Source: Branchiostoma floridae (Eukaryota; Chordata; Leptocardii; Amphioxiformes; Branchiostomatidae). Taken from it: 64,000 nt of DNA. Both the position numbers and the translations under genes were made by a program. The DNA lies in the NCBI RefSeq assembly GCF_000003815.2, contig NC_049992.1:14800603-14864602 (forward strand), given 5' to 3'. Below the pieces are notes generated by a model. That model made no database searches. It saw only the letters and a list, made by a program, of their open reading frames with translations, and was not told where the DNA came from. Below, in pieces: positions 31,901 through 46,297 of the stretch; position 1 is the stretch's first letter; every line of letters starts with the position of its first letter.

Positions 31901-34900
31901 CCCTACTCGTGGGTTGGCGCTTCACAAACACACAAGCACACATATTCTTGATGACATGATATTTCGTCTGGCGCCAATTACAAGGTTAAAATTTAGGGAA
32001 CCTGGGTAAATGTAAACTTTCTACAGTTTCAAAACACATACATGGAACAGAGCAATATTACGTTATTAGTATTACATTATTAATAGAATATGTATACACT
32101 ATATCTACACTATGAATATTCAGTTCCAGCTGCCAATGCAATGTGCCAAAATTGCAAACATTTTCTAGGATTAAGCTAGAAGTGCAAGTATAGAATTATA
32201 AGAATGTGATTTCTTGATAATACCACGATGGTAATGGTACGTAAATATGTAAACTAGTATATGTAGAGGTAGAACTTTACGTTTCAGCTCTAAATGAACG
32301 GACAGATTTAGCTCATAATGCATAAAAAATCTAATTGTAGTAGGAAGACGAATTCATCTGTGCCATTTGAATGTCAAAAAATAAGAAACTCATCATGTAT
32401 GCAATATTTCAATCTTTAACAATGTCTGACATAATTGTCCAGATATTAGAATGGAATGTGTCGACTTGGCTTACATATAAACCCACGGAGGTTGGAAACT
32501 CCAGTCGCGATAAGCTAAGTTTGAAAACACTCCAGAACCATCTCGATAGCATGTCACATTTTCTCTTGGCCAATGGAGTTCATATGTATAACACGTTATA
32601 TGAGTTATGCCCAACTTTATAGATATTATGCACAAGATATGATAACCCTTTCTATCTACTAGATTCACCACGTGTTGAATATAGAGAGCTTATTGACGGG
32701 TCAACGTTATTGTGACACATTAATATCCGCACGCACAAACTTTCTCTTTAGTATACGGCCGTTAAAAGTTTGGTTCCCATTTGAAGTTGTTTTTATTGAC
32801 AAGTTTACAGAGACTCATGTAAAATGTATACCTTTGGTACCCTACGTTAAATATCTCCCAATAATCTTAGGGCATTAAGTGAAGTACCGAATATCACGAC
32901 AGTTTATGACGGTTCAGTTGAAATGATCTAATTATTTTTCATAGCTTTCAAGATTTATCTCCCAAAACGAATTGATGAACATCAAAGTAGCATAAACATA
33001 TTGATAGCCAGAAATGGCGCGCCGCAAAAAACAGATACCTTATCGTAAAATGCTGACGAAAATTGCTCGCACGTCCAAAAATTGATTTGCCAAACTTTCC
33101 TTATAGAAGTTTATATCACATATCTCGTGAATATATTGACGAGTATGTGAAACACACAGAACTGTGCGACTAACGATTGCATCTTATCACATAGCCGTTA
33201 CTTGCACTACATTGTTAAGTCGATAGGGGAATAGTCATTGGCAGCTTTTGCTTTAAAGACAACCATTCCTGTGGTTTTGCCCTCAAGTTATAAACCCTAT
33301 ATCGAAGTGAGTTTTTATACAAATATACGTATACAGCTGGAGATACGAATACCAATGGTGCTGTTCGTTTTCTCTGTCGCTGCGGCCGAACGATTTGGCA
33401 ATGCGCTCAACAAGTTTCACTCATTAGAGACGACTAATTTTACGCTTTCTGTGTTTTGTTGTCAGTTTAGCAGCCTTAGCTGTGCATTTTGCATGGTGTA
33501 CCCATCATAAAGTCAAAGGGCAGCACAAAATCAATATAAAACTCATGTGAGATTTACCCATTTATCATAAAGAGGTGTAAATTTCCAACTCGTTTAAGTT
33601 CAACTGTAAGTTTAAACACGGCGTGTTTCATTGAAGGTAGTCATTTTAGTTAGTCATTCTCCTGCACCACAAAGGACCATAACTTTTCCTGAAGTAGTGA
33701 CATGTTCAACCATTTTTTCTAGTTACCGGTAATTCTATTGAATTGTTCTGCCAGTTCATTCTAGTGACGTTGAAGAAGAGTGATGTATATGATCGACTCC
33801 CAATGTCCGGAAGTAAATCTCTGTTGTTGTTTCTTAAATGTAGTGTAGATAGTGAAATGCATTTGACTATTGTTTACCTGGATGTCTGACCTTCATAAGC
33901 GTAGCCATTGTCCTGGTTTGGCCGCAAAAGTATTGCTGAACAAAACACGTTATGGCAATGTTCCAGTGCCCGATTGAAAGTCGTAATGATTTGAATATCG
34001 CATCTAATGGTTATCAATATCCCAAAATAACCTTATCTTGGTACGGTGGATATCTCAGAAACAAAGAAAAACATCACATGCGGAAATACATCGATGTTTG
34101 TTCTACTATTGCATTTTGCGGTTTTCAAAAGAGATGTGAGTTTGTAAGCCCTAGGCCTTGAGTTCTACAGAGGCTATGTACTGATGTAAACGGCCTTTTG
34201 GGGAGTGGGTAAAGGCGAAGCTTTACAGCACAGCACAGTAATTATCACACACGTAACGGCACAAAGCCTTGCCTAACGAAGGTACGAGGGAATGACCTGC
34301 ATGGGGTCACCTTCAAAATTGTTGTTAATCATGCATTAAACACGAGCACGGCACTGGACGCATTGAAGCGTTACTGGCGACAATTTTACATGTGTGGATA
34401 TTGTCGCCGGCTCCACGTTAATTCGTAATGCAGCTATGCGTAAAATTTGGAAGCGATGGCGCCTCCTAGCCGGGAAAGTCTCCCAACTAGTCCCTCACTC
34501 ATCTTTCTTCTGGGCTGTATCTCCAGGATTTGAATGAGCTTATTCCCTATAGTCTTAGATAGCTTATCACTTATTCCATTATGTTTTCATTATCCAATTG
34601 TGTTTTGAACATACCTGTCAAAATGCATAGCATCGTAGCGACGATGGCTTAATAAAGGCTTAAAGGAGATAGATAAGTATAAATTGTGAAAACTAAATGA
34701 CAAAAATGGAGGAAACAGAGTCAATTCCACATTACCCTTTGAGTTTGTTTGTTTATTTAGATCTCCATTAGTGCATAATGCTGTAACACTATGTTTCCAA
34801 GAGTCCATTTGAATACAAATAATTATCTTTAAAACTGTCTCAACAATGCAGAAAATCAAACGTAATAAAATGAAATAAACATGTTTTCTTGTGTCTTTTG

Positions 34901-37487
34901 TTCTAACATATTTAAAACTTTTGGAGCAATATAAACGAGAAATGTAACTGTTTTGAACTTTTTGTAACATTTCTTCGACCAAACCTGCTTTATGGAAAAT
35001 GTCGCAAGAACAGTTTCAAATGGTGAAATAATACATATATGTTTGAAAATTGTTGGACATATTCGTACAGTTATATATTACTACGACAATTACAAATGTT
35101 TTTGTTTCCATTCTAACTGTTAGAATAATTGTCACAGATGAAATATCAATTCACTTTAAATAATTTTTAACTTAAGATGAATTGTTACTTTAAAACCGTC
35201 TCGGTGACTTGAAATGAAATCAATCAAGAATGGGAAATGATCACAGGTCAAGATACACAAAAATACGCAAAAAATACACAATTTAAAGAAATGTATAATT
35301 TATGTGAGTTTTGCTTTCATTCTTTCAATTATTTATTACAGCCAATAAGACCACCACGACACGATGAAGATGGCTATATGGCTATATTTCTTGCCTATAA
35401 ACTGTCATAGAACATGTCACAAGAATTTTACGAAGGTGTAAAATTTCATTTGAATCCGTCATTTCTCCTGCTCAAAATGCAGTCTAAAACATATCAAGTC
35501 AAGACCTAACAAATGATTGAGAACAAGATAGCAGCGTAACTAATGATTACCAAACATATCCCTTAGCCACATTGCGACGTATCCGTTGGTTTTTATTGAA
35601 CAGTACAGGCCACAGTGGCAAATCTGAAAAAAAATGATATGTATCTCAAAACGAATAGTATCTTTATTTTCTTTCTTTGGTTTGTAGAATCCAAATAAAA
35701 AAGTTGAACGTCAGAGCTAGAAACATCATCGTGGTTTCCGATAACCCGCTCATGATCACCACTCCGTTTTCCAAATATGAATCATATATTTCCAAATATG
35801 AAACGGGCCAACCGAGTCCATTAGTATTCTGACGAATATTAACAGCCGCGGGCCAATCAGTTGACTTATTACATGTACATACCAAGCATAATGACACATT
35901 GCAATATCTTTCTAACCATGTACATTAATATATTACTGTGGTTGATGCTGACATTTTGACTGGTGCATAGCCGGAAAAATGTAAACCTTGCGCTGTGAAC
36001 CTTTGCTTTAAAAATTTGTGAAATTGGACACTGAAAAGAAAGAAAAAATGATAAAACCTTAACAAGCTCAAATCAGGATCTTATTTGGTATACTAATCTA
36101 TGATGATAATAACCAGTATGCAACGAGTCTAAACGACAGTCTACAACATTGGAACAAAGCCAAACCACTGACTTAAAATTCTCCAAGTATCTTGTTACAC
36201 CATTCCCGCATTACAGGCTGACACACTCACAAGACGAGCAAAAGCGCCAACTGATTACAATAGATCAGTTTCACGCAGGGAAAAATACGTCAATCATTAA
36301 AGTGTTAAGAGGGAGATGATAAAGAGGATGATGCATTTTTGGCGTCCCGATATTGCTTTAATTTTTATGAAGCATGTCAACGTGGCGGTGATCGTGGAAC
36401 ACAATTTGCCTCTCTGTTGCCAACTGTGAAATGACGTTCTGCCGTTCCCATCAGTTTGAAGCCTTGCTGCCTTTACGAATTACTTCTCTCCGCACACGGC
36501 TTGCTGGATGGTAGAAAAACGACTCTATCTGTGGAGACCGTTAACTTGTACACTTGCATGTGTAAGTCTCCCTTCGGTCTAACAATTGAGGGGAGCGTGA
36601 TGAATGACGGCGATTCCATACTCCGTGGAAGATGGCGTTGGTTGGATAAAAAGCCTTTGAACTGGCCGTTAGTGAGATAAGGGGAATGGGACGCCTTTGG
36701 CTCTCTGAGCTATGACTCTGGAGTTCCGAGCTATGATGGTTGCTATCAGCGGGAGAGAATAGACTTCGGAAACAAATAGCACGAAAGAAATGCATAGGAT
36801 CAGAACTGTCGTAATCTCTTGACTTCCTATGGATTATACGGTTGCTTTACTGCCTATGTACAAGAATCGTTTTAAGCTTTCAGCGTCATGATTACGGTGT
36901 CTCCAACGTCTATTGCGTAAGCAGGAGGAAATGGCACCAGCGCAGAATGAAGGAAACCACCGGACATATACTTTCCGGTATCCACTGCTGCTAAGATACG
37001 AACCCAGGCAGTATCTTCGACGTCTAAGTACATGGCTGATACTCAACGTCATTTCCTCGGTAATTACAATATCTACACACAGATCACGTGCGAACCCGAT
37101 GAAAATCACTGCATAGACTGTTCAAGAAAGCGTGTTAAATTGTTGATGGGTTTGTTATGTTTTCTACAAGGTGGTTTCGGGACGATTTGATAGCAAGGGT
37201 TCGTCAGAGCGATGAATATCCAGCTCACAACTCCATATTTTTCCCGAGTTTCATCGCCGCATGTCTTCGCGTACATGCGTGAAGTAATGTGCCTCACGCG
37301 ACGACAAATGTTCTGAGTGCTGGTGATATCTTCAGCTTGTGGCCGCCTTGGTCGTGAATCTGCAAAACACGTTGGACCGAGGGACCTTTGACAGACGTAA
37401 TTTGCAAAACCAGCCCCAGAAAGTCTCCGTGAACGTTTGCAAAGAGAGGAAGCGAAGCAAGCGATTTTCTAAGAAACTGACGCTGAG
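28946..37487. other. Gene-free DNA
   Basis: AT-rich sequence with frames up to 130 codons (34590-34982, minus) that are low-complexity and lack domains. A minus frame at 35664-35897 ends in a hydrophobic stretch but has no exon context. At 36180-36210 the words ttctccaagtat and ttacacca recur from 8740-8765, hinting at a dispersed repeat. The segment 36400-37480 is GC-richer and may be the promoter area of the candidate exon at 37488. Confidence 0.5.
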
Positions 37488-37539
37488 ATGATGAGAGACC
37501 AGCTGTGCAAGCTTCTGTGCTTGTGTATCCTGTGCGACA
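37488..37539 (+). CDS. Candidate signal-peptide exon (plus-strand gene)
   Basis: ATGATG at 37488 opens 17 codons with a Cys/Leu-rich hydrophobic stretch (MMRDQLCKLLCLCILCD) that ends at a full-consensus donor GACA/GTAAGTAT, phase 1. This resembles exon 1 of the Ig/SH3 gene in size and phase. The best downstream partner I see starts at 38629 after a good polypyrimidine tract; it begins Asn-Cys and runs VESSDVQVFEPAPGDKTSV before a stop at 38739, reminiscent of an Ig V-domain start that then breaks. The product is unknown; it could be an Ig-type gene with a decayed second exon or a short secreted peptide. Confidence 0.35.
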
Positions 37540-38628
37540 GTAAGTATCTATTTTCTCTCAAGGTAAAGCACTTCACTGCATGAAAAAAATACTGCTCACT
37601 GCGTCCCAACTCAATTAACTGTTGACGTGAAAACTGTTTTCATGTCTGTGTTTGATTGATAGTTGTTGTTTCTAGGAACACCGCCCGTGCATTTTGGTTG
37701 CCGGAAATTCCACTACGAGATCCGTCCGTACATTTTTATTGCATCGTTAGCATCAGCATTTGGGAGTCATAAAGGGACACACGACTGCCTTCATTTTTGT
37801 CGGCGGTAAAACATGGTCGTTAATTCTCACGTATCTAGTCTCTGCGTTCCATCCTACCCGTTAAGCAAAGACAAGGCGAAGAAACGTGAGTGAGCATCGG
37901 GGCATAGCTAACTTCAGTGCCAATTCTGGTCAAGGCTCTTTCCTCAATTAATCATGTATGGTATCGCACGTATTGCCTCCTACCTACTCCAGGTATAGTA
38001 TCAAAAACAAATTGCAGTTATAGTTATTTTACTAAATGATTGTAAATGGTAGCCACGCTGGAATAATCTATAACAGTCTAATGACTTCCATAACGAAATA
38101 TGCATTCCGTTCATAACTCGGGACCTGCTCTTTACTACATAATACTCTGTGAGGAGGAATGAATTATCTATTGAATGAGTGTGTGCCCGCACTCGAAGTT
38201 AGAACCCCCTCGTTCCGATGTCACTTGTGCATAGCCGATTTAACGGGCTAACCACTTTGAAAGGTCAGAAGGATCTGAAACTCATTTGGTACGGTCCTCG
38301 TCTGTCTACCGTGCTGTCTAGAAGCCGGTCGCCGTTACTTTGGCGCCTATTTGTACCCCGGGTAGACCTAGTCCTGGGGGTAATGGACAACATCGCCCCA
38401 TATGATACCGTCCATTTTTCCTAACCTAACTCTTGCCTCATTTATATTCCATGTACGTACTTTGCGGTTTTGCTTACACAGTTGCGTGGTTTCCATATTG
38501 ATGACACCCACCTCGGGTTAATTCTATCACAATTGATTGTTAGTTATCAGTGGTTTTGCAAGCAAAATACCATGAAACGCTAGGTAGATTTTAATGATTG
38601 ATGGAATTTTTTCCCCACATCAAATCAG

Positions 38629-38741
38629 GTAATTGTGTTGCGTGTATCGTAGAGTCCTCCGACGTGCAAGTTTTTGAACCTGCTCCAGGAGATAAGACGT
38701 CCGTAACAGCAAGAAGTCGGAACTGTTACCATGGAAATTGA
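38629..38741 (+). CDS. Candidate second exon for the 37488 gene (ends in a stop)
   Basis: A 3' splice site TTTTTTCCCCACATCAAATCAG ends at 38628. Joined in phase 1 to the exon at 37488-37539 it gives Ser and then 36 residues with three cysteines up to TGA at 38739-38741; the spliced peptide would be 54 residues. The stretch VQVFEPAPGDKTSVTA resembles the A-B strand of a V-type Ig domain, but no strand-C Trp or strand-F Tyr-x-Cys follows in any frame, so it may be a truncated pseudo-exon. Intron length would be 1089 bases. Confidence 0.22.
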
Positions 38742-39579
38742 GTTAAAGTCCAGATAATCACAGCAGCACGTCACCTAACTCCAAACACTTATCTTTGACC
38801 ACTTGGCGCGAAGCTCCCGCCCTTAACTGGTTTTTACGATTAGAGATAATCTCATTACATCACAGAGAGTTTCGCAAAGTTAAGGGGCTTGGTGCTATTG
38901 ACAGCGGTTTTCTAAAACGACATCGTTTATAAAAAATGTAAATATGACAAATACGACAGTCTTCGAGCAACAAACTCTTTATCTGGGTGTAACGATTAAT
39001 GGTAGTATCACAGAGCATCTCGCTAAATTTGGGGCTTGTTCTGTTATTTGCAACGGTGGATATAACCTATTAAAAACATGTAACATTTCACATAGTATTA
39101 AAATCTTCCGGCACTAAATGTGTATGATAGCGGTAACGTAGGTTTATCAACATCTATCACAGCTGATGAAATCTCGTAATGCTATTATTATTATCATTAC
39201 TTGCTTAACGTGATTATTACTACCTTGCTCTTGCTGATTAAGGTTGTCATGGTCCTAGCAAGGGAGATATAATTTTGTCAGTATTGATGTTTTTATGTCT
39301 GTTTCCATAGCTACGTGAGCTAAATTGACCTGAAACAGCTTTGATTTTGATGCTCTGTGAACACACATTTACCATTAAGAGTTAACAGTATAAATTTGGG
39401 ACTTTTGCATATTCTTCTCACAATTCATATTAACCCCTGCAGACGATCTACAACTTGTTTTATGCACAAACAGAGTATTTGTTTATACTGAATACCCATT
39501 GAACCGCCTCATGGCGCAATACATCAGGTTTGTAGTACTTTGTACTGAAGAGTACTACAAGCTGTAGTTTTGGATGCAC

Positions 39580-39838
39580 CCACTGCGGGAAGGACCCCTA
39601 CTCTTTTAGATAAGTGTGGAAGGTTCTTTTATATGCTCGAGGTGTGGCTCTCCTCAAACACGAGACCTCCATTTAACGTTCTATCCGAGGGACGTCCCTA
39701 ACCGAAGCTAGGTACTCATTTTTAAGTTTCAAGTTAAGTGAGGAAACCCACGTGTCTTAAACAAGAACATAGCGTCGAGTCACATCAGAGGATTCGAACC
39801 CAGGACCTCTGGGTTTAAGACAAAAACGTAACGCTACG
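39580..39838 (-). mobile_element. tRNA-headed SINE (antisense)
   Basis: On the minus strand a tRNA-like head (GTAGCGTTACG ... cccagaggtcctGGGTTCGAATCC, with a perfect box-B-like GGTTCGAATCC at about 39791-39801) is followed by a body that on the plus strand reads aggacccctactctttta, ctcgaggtgtggctctcc, and tccgagggacgtccctaa. I recall this body as a common dispersed sequence in lancelet genomes, but this is memory and not a search. Box A is weak and there is no full cloverleaf, so it is a SINE and not a tRNA gene. Borders are approximate. Confidence 0.6.
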
Positions 39839-42800
39839 GAATTCAAGAGAGTAATCCAGGAGTTCGCATAGCTCATTAAGCGCCTGAAATATTTTAGACA
39901 GGACGGATTTTCCTTAAGTATATTACATACAACATTGATTCCTATCGACGTAAAGCGCACATATCGGAATTGCCTAGCGCTGTCCCCGGCAACGAAATGA
40001 TTTTCTGACAAATTGTCCCTTTTGCTAGTCCATACATCAAGTATGTATAACGGAAAATCTCAGCTATGTTTAATTACACAATCTACCACCCAGCCAGGGA
40101 CGAATTGAAAAATGTAATATTCTTAATTAGAAAGCACAGCATGTGGCTGCTCAAGAAGAAAAATGTGTGTAATTAAGTAGAATGACATTATTAGAATAGA
40201 AATGATGCATGAAAAGCCATCATGGAACAAATTTGCATTCCTCTCCACAGTTATAACAAAGGTAAACGGATAAAACAAGTGACTGCATTTTTGGCACACC
40301 ACACGGACATGTATGCTCACATCACTGTCAGTTTTCCTTCATTGCAATTATAAAACATATGACCTTGTATTACATGCTAGTTGATGTCCTATCCTTGCCA
40401 TCTTGTCTCTAGGTACACTCGGTCATTGGTATTGACTCGTACTTTGCCGGTAATAACACATCTAAGCTTCCTCCGCTCCCACTGGTATCCCTCTATGTGC
40501 TGACCTTGGCTAGATATGACTGCAATTTATTTCCCTGGGGTTTCTCATCTGAAAAGGGAAATACAATTCTTCCTATAGGGCTGATCTATATCTACAAACT
40601 CCAGAGACGTCCACATGTAGTTTTTGGATATACAGAAGAAATGTAGGAATAGGTGGTACCCACTCTAGCATTTAGGGCGCAACCGTTGTCCATGTGCGTT
40701 CATAGTCCCTCTATTCTGTTTGAAACATTGCACATATAGGTATAATATCGGCACATAAACCATGTCCAGGCTTGAGGATATTGTCTGGCTGGGTCTTATC
40801 TTTCATCTGTGTGGTGGTTAGCGCCAGGAATCAAGAGATGCTGGTGAAGAGATACTCCCACGCCAATTATAACTTAAGGCGTACGTTTCTGGTCCCAACT
40901 GTTGCCTTTCTGTACACATTTGTTTTTGTCTTCAGCTGTGAAAAATGCCCAAGTGTCCTCTGTATTGATGGTGTGGCATTTCCACAAGAGGTTTCAGAAC
41001 TGTCAAAAAAGTTTGCACGCATTTTTCACGGTTTTTATTAACGAAGACGCACCACATTCGCGGCTGTTGACATCTCATGTGAATTGATCTATATCTAAAC
41101 GGGCCTCGTCTTCTGATCAAATCAACGTGATGAAGGCTTTAGCACCAAAGATCGTCCATCATGGGAAAGCAATGACAATCTAAATGTTATCAAGCAATCA
41201 GAGGTATAGCCTTTAATCTATATTTGTGTGTAGCGTCACATATTTTCCTTTGGATCAACAACCACAGAATGCCAGGACCTTTCTAAGAACTGCAGTCGAC
41301 TGACTGTGACATTGTTCAATAAAAGACGAAGTGCCTGTTTATCAAAGGCCAACGCTGTGCTGGTCTGTCTTGCTGACCGCTGTAAAACCAAGAACTATGA
41401 GATGGTGGTCTCGTAAAATAGATGCGCGCGTCTGAAGTTGTGACGTCGGCGGGAGACTAAATGGCCTGCTGATAACATCTCGGCAGGTTCCTTGCCGCAA
41501 GAGGTGCAATTTTGCTACACTTTGCTTGCAGAAGCGATGGAACATGGATTAGGGCTAAGACTTACACGATTTATGTGGTAGCTCCTGCAATTTCTATGAG
41601 CTACCCAAGGCTGCCCAGGAAGAGCAGGCATGCTGCGTTGCCAGCCACAGTTGAATAAGTAGCGCCAATGCTCTAACGTATAACCTGGAATGCATTTCGT
41701 GAGGTATCATGATAGACTTACAAACATGATGAACATATGACTGACAAAAATCTATAACAATTGTCTGTAGAACCAACGGTGGGATAAAACATGAAGCTCA
41801 TCCTTAATTTCTTAAGATAAATAATGAAAAAAAATACGTTCTGTATGGCATATCACTGTCGTTGTTTAATTGTACAGAGGGATAACGAGCTGATCCTTTC
41901 CATATCTATTCAAACAGCCTGAAGGACAGGCAATAATACATAGGATTTTCTACTTTACCGAATATGCCACGGATAGGAGTGATACCCAGTGAACAGCAAG
42001 AATGATTAATATTACAATCACGATCATTAATTAATATGCACCCTGTCGTTGAACATTGTTAGCGTATTGTACACTCAAAGGGGCGAGCTAGACATATGCT
42101 GGGATTTTATGACAAACTGACGTCCCCACAGATGGTTAATGTCGGGATAGATGTAATAAAACGCTTACTACATGACGATGATGGATAACGTACGAGGGAA
42201 CGGACACGCTTGCTCCACCCATGTAAGAAACTTCACATGCCTTTCTTCCTGTATAAAGGCAACATCAACAGAACAAATATTTGATCAGATTTGATACCAA
42301 ATCCACTTGCCTGAAGAAAGCTATCCATTTTCTGGTAGCTTCTTCACAGTAAGAGTATCGTTGTGATGTTGAGGGTGTTAATGAGGTTTAAGACCTACGC
42401 TACAACGCCTCAGCGCTAATCGTATCTAGGGGCGATTTGTCGTCAAGAGGCTTAACCGACTCATTCTAACCACGAATGTCATTGCTAATATGTATAGAGA
42501 ACACTCTGAACCAGAACCTATACGTCTTGCTTAAAACTTGTTACTGAGGCTTAATACCAGGTGTTCTGCCTCCCCAGAACCCCATCACCGTGATCACGTA
42601 AAGGATCGTAGGTATTCTAAATCCTCATTCAGCTAAGCCCTCTTGTCTGCGACTTATTGGGTGGTAAGATTAATTTGCAGGTTGGGCAACATTGTATTCA
42701 CTTAATCTAAACCTCCAATAATACACTGTTGCATGTTTTTTGTGTAATTTGTACAGTTTTTGGCCTCCAAGAAGGTGTATTCCTTATCAAAAATCATCCA

Positions 42801-44351
42801 CATTGAGATTTGAGTAATATATATAATGTCGAGAGTGTGAAAAGACGAATAGCAACGTGACTGAGTATGCACATACCTCTTTGGTAATCAACCAGAAGGA
42901 CAGCAGTACAAATCATTGGGAGTGCAATAGTTAAAAGAAATCCTACCACTAACTTCTTTCATGTAGCTGCCTTCAACCCAATTTATTGCCTCACACGAGC
43001 AATTAGGCTCGACTAGAAGGCCAAATAAAAAACGAGAAGAGATGTGAACAGAATAAAGAACAAAGGCAAAGATACACGAGTAGGATGGCCGTTTGGCTAT
43101 GCAAGAAAATTCGAAAAAGTCATTTTTTTAAAAATAACTGTAACAAAAAAATGTTTCTCTGTTGTTTCTCCTGTGGCAGAAAATGCATTAGATCAGCACC
43201 AGTACTGTTATCATTTAAATAGCTTACGTTGAGTTATTGGAAGTGATATTCAAGCTAGTTTCTTTCCACATAACAATTGCTTAGAATGTCTTTGATGCCA
43301 TAACCGTATTTTGGAAAGTTGCCTGGACTCGCCCCACGTGGGAATTCCCATCCTCATGTTCTGAGACAGTCGAAGTGATATCCATCTAAAAGACAGAATT
43401 TGTGAGTTGAATATTTCAGTGTTGCTTGATTAGCGTGTACTCTATTCCCCTCGGCAGACTGCGAATTATCTTAGTTATTCACCTGTCCCAGGCTAATTAT
43501 GATCGCTCATTATCGATGTCTGTGCATTATCTTGTTTTCCCCCAACCACTGATTGATGTTGCTTTCTACGCGGGGTTATAATTTCCAACGGCACGATTTC
43601 AAGTACAAAAGGGATTGACACAAAAGTATCAAGTTCATCAGATGTCCTAATATCTATTTTTAAACAATTCACACCAGTTGCATATCTAGATTCATTTATG
43701 TCAAAGCGCCAGAACAATGGATTGTAACCCATTGATTTAATTTCTGTGATTAAGAAGATTTAGATATCTTTACAATGCAAATATTCAAAACAGCTGTGGA
43801 TTATAGAGCTGGATATTTTTAATGTATGAAATATGTCACCACGTAAACAAGCGACAATAATGAAGTCAACTGTTTAAATGGCCCCTCCCCACCACTATAA
43901 GTGCCTTATGGAAAAAGGACGGATACGATCTGTTAACATTCTGACTTATATTTCAGCAAATGCATTTATGAACTATCATTTATATCCTCATTGTTATTAC
44001 TTACAATATCTAAATGAATCAGAGCTCAGTTATGTGTTTATCTTGTATAAAAATTTCCTCAAATCTATATTTTTAAAAAATTTACTCTCAAAGTACATGA
44101 TTCTCAAGCGGTGCATATAGCTAGGTCGCAAATTGTCTGGCTATGGCTGCATTAGTTTGTTTTAAAAGAGATTTAAAGACATTTACTACATTTAAGGCTC
44201 GTTACGGTCTTAGCACTTTCCTGTCTGCTGTGTAGATTAAAGGCTTTGTATCTACAAAATGAAGGCAGATACCTATGGAATTACCCACCAGTGTTTCCAC
44301 GCTCACGGTAATATCTCTAAACCCTTTGAGTACATTAGATTCTGCTGGTAT

Positions 44352-44451
44352 NNNNNNNNNNNNNNNNNNNNNNNNNNNNNNNNNNNNNNNNNNNNNNNNN
44401 NNNNNNNNNNNNNNNNNNNNNNNNNNNNNNNNNNNNNNNNNNNNNNNNNNN
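44352..44451. other. Assembly gap of 100 N
   Basis: Exactly 100 undetermined bases, the usual length for a gap of unknown size. Reading frames that cross it are meaningless. Missing sequence here could contain exons for the plus-strand candidates nearby. Confidence 0.99.
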
Positions 44452-46297
44452 GGCATGGGTAGCGCCATGATGACTAATGACTCCTTTGAAGTCTGGTCCA
44501 AGGGTAGTTTCCAGTCAGCTATATGGCTCTTGCACATTGACTTACATGGACCTTACGCTGCACCATACATATTGCTGTTGAACGGAGTGCAGTGTCCTCA
44601 GCCATCTCATTAATCTTGTATCAACTCTAGTTAAGGAGATCCGTCACCTGTATGATCATACGCCATCAACAAAGTAATAGAAACTGATGTATTTGAAAAT
44701 AGTGTATGGGAAATCTTTACGGCTACGTCTTTGGCTGGGGAAAGTTCGGGTGTATAATTGTGTTGAGGTTCGTAGAAGGCTTCACAACTGGTTTTATTAT
44801 ATTGCGTTATTCTGTGAGTGCGTATCTGTTTCTTATCAAACACGTGTGCTGGTGCAAGGCCAATGTTTGAAAGTACCGGACACGTTACCTACCAGAAGAG
44901 GTACTGAAACTAAGAAGGATTCCGGCAAAGGAGCATGTTACTGAGGGTACTATAATCATACACAGCTTCATTATCATTATCCAGGCTCCATCATCATCAG
45001 TATCATACACCAAAATGACATCCGTAGATACGACTTAAAGCTGGTTTTATTCTATCTCCCCTTCTTTAAATATATTTTATATATATATATGTTGCGAGCT
45101 TCCATATCTCTCATAGCGTTTTTAGTCTTTAATAGAAGGACCTCGTCCTCATTTCATTAGGTGTGATTTCAGCGTCCTAGGTTGCAAAAAGTCACACAAG
45201 GACAGATTGGAGAAAAAAATTGACTGGAGACAAAACACGTCAACAGATAGCGAAGTACGTGTCCTTGTTTGACTTGCTTACTGCAAAACGGACGTGATGT
45301 ACATGAGGGACTTTGAGGAGCTCAATTTCATTGACAGTCAGGCACGTAACTACGAATACATCCGACACTAACGACTGTTTCTTACATTTCCTAATTTACA
45401 ATTCAGTGACAAGTTGCCATGAATAGCTTGATGAGCATAACGACAGTGCAGGGAATCTAGCTGCGCCAAATGTTCCTGGTTGATTGCACCTGTGTGCGTC
45501 ACATCGTCTTCAGGAATCTATACACTTGGCAATAGTTGCGATTTGGTTTTCAGGGCTGTTCTTCACTAAATTGCTCCCTTCCCTCTTGTGTAGTCATTGA
45601 AACTATCTGGTAATGCCTTTCAGTCTTTCCAAAGTGGTTAATATTGACGTTGGCCACAGAAGCACATCTGGAAAGCATTACACATAACGCTAAGAGCGCA
45701 TCGAAAGCGGACCAAATGGAAAAGTACTCCTACGTCCGGGGGCCAAGTACGTAGAACTGACCATCACACGGGCGCCATACGTGGATCGTGTAATCTGGTG
45801 CAGATCCTTACTGTACATCAGTAATTGTTTTGGCCTCCGGCTGTTCAGTGAAGTGGCAATGGACAGGAGTTGGATGGAATAGAAGTGTTGACCAGGCAAA
45901 TGCGTTTGGAAGCATCGGCACGGAAGAGCTTTTCATCGATCCACCATGATATCTGATAAGTACTGTCAGACTCGTCATAGTAATGGGAATATGGTCCCTG
46001 TTAGTCGTGTCAGGGCGTCATTGTCAGTGCGCTGAACTGGAAGCGGATGACAACTCCAGGCCGCAAAGCCTATTTGACCTAAGCTGCAGCATACCGTAAG
46101 CCAATACCTCTCATTGGCTGGGAGGCTTAGACAACCTTTGGGGAGGACGGGCTAAGCCCTGGAGTATACACACGTGATAATATTGACAACGTCTGATTGC
46201 TCTATGAACTCAGCCTGTCAGTGATCAGCTCGGCAGGAACAGGAGAGGCTAGCTGTACCCACCGAAGAGCTGAAACCTGCTACCGAGGACTTGAAAT

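Larger units (their letters stand above)
38742..46297. other. Mostly gene-free DNA with SINE and assembly gap
   Basis: Outside the SINE (39580-39838) and the gap I find no supported gene. The frame 40772-41041 starts with a hydrophobic stretch, but without domain or conserved splice context. A GC-richer segment at 45600-46250 precedes the candidate exon at 46298. Confidence 0.5.

Noticed and set aside
34590-34982. 130-codon minus frame
   Set aside because: AT-rich, Phe/Ile/Lys-heavy random-looking composition and no domain.
35664-35897. Minus frame with a hydrophobic C-terminal stretch as a membrane protein
   Set aside because: Single short frame without partner exons; contains a short direct repeat (tttccaaatatgaa) and no conserved domain.
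39780-39838. tRNA gene (perfect GGTTCGAATCC on the minus strand)
   Set aside because: No cloverleaf: acceptor stem and box A do not form, and a SINE body follows.
40772-41087. Plus frame with hydrophobic start, and an alternative exon after a cttcag acceptor at about 40935, as Ig V domain
   Set aside because: The VWHF segment recalls an Ig strand C, but strand B Cys and the D-x-G-x-Y-x-C pattern are absent in all frames.
44202-44613. Frames spanning the N gap
   Set aside because: They are bridged only by undetermined bases.
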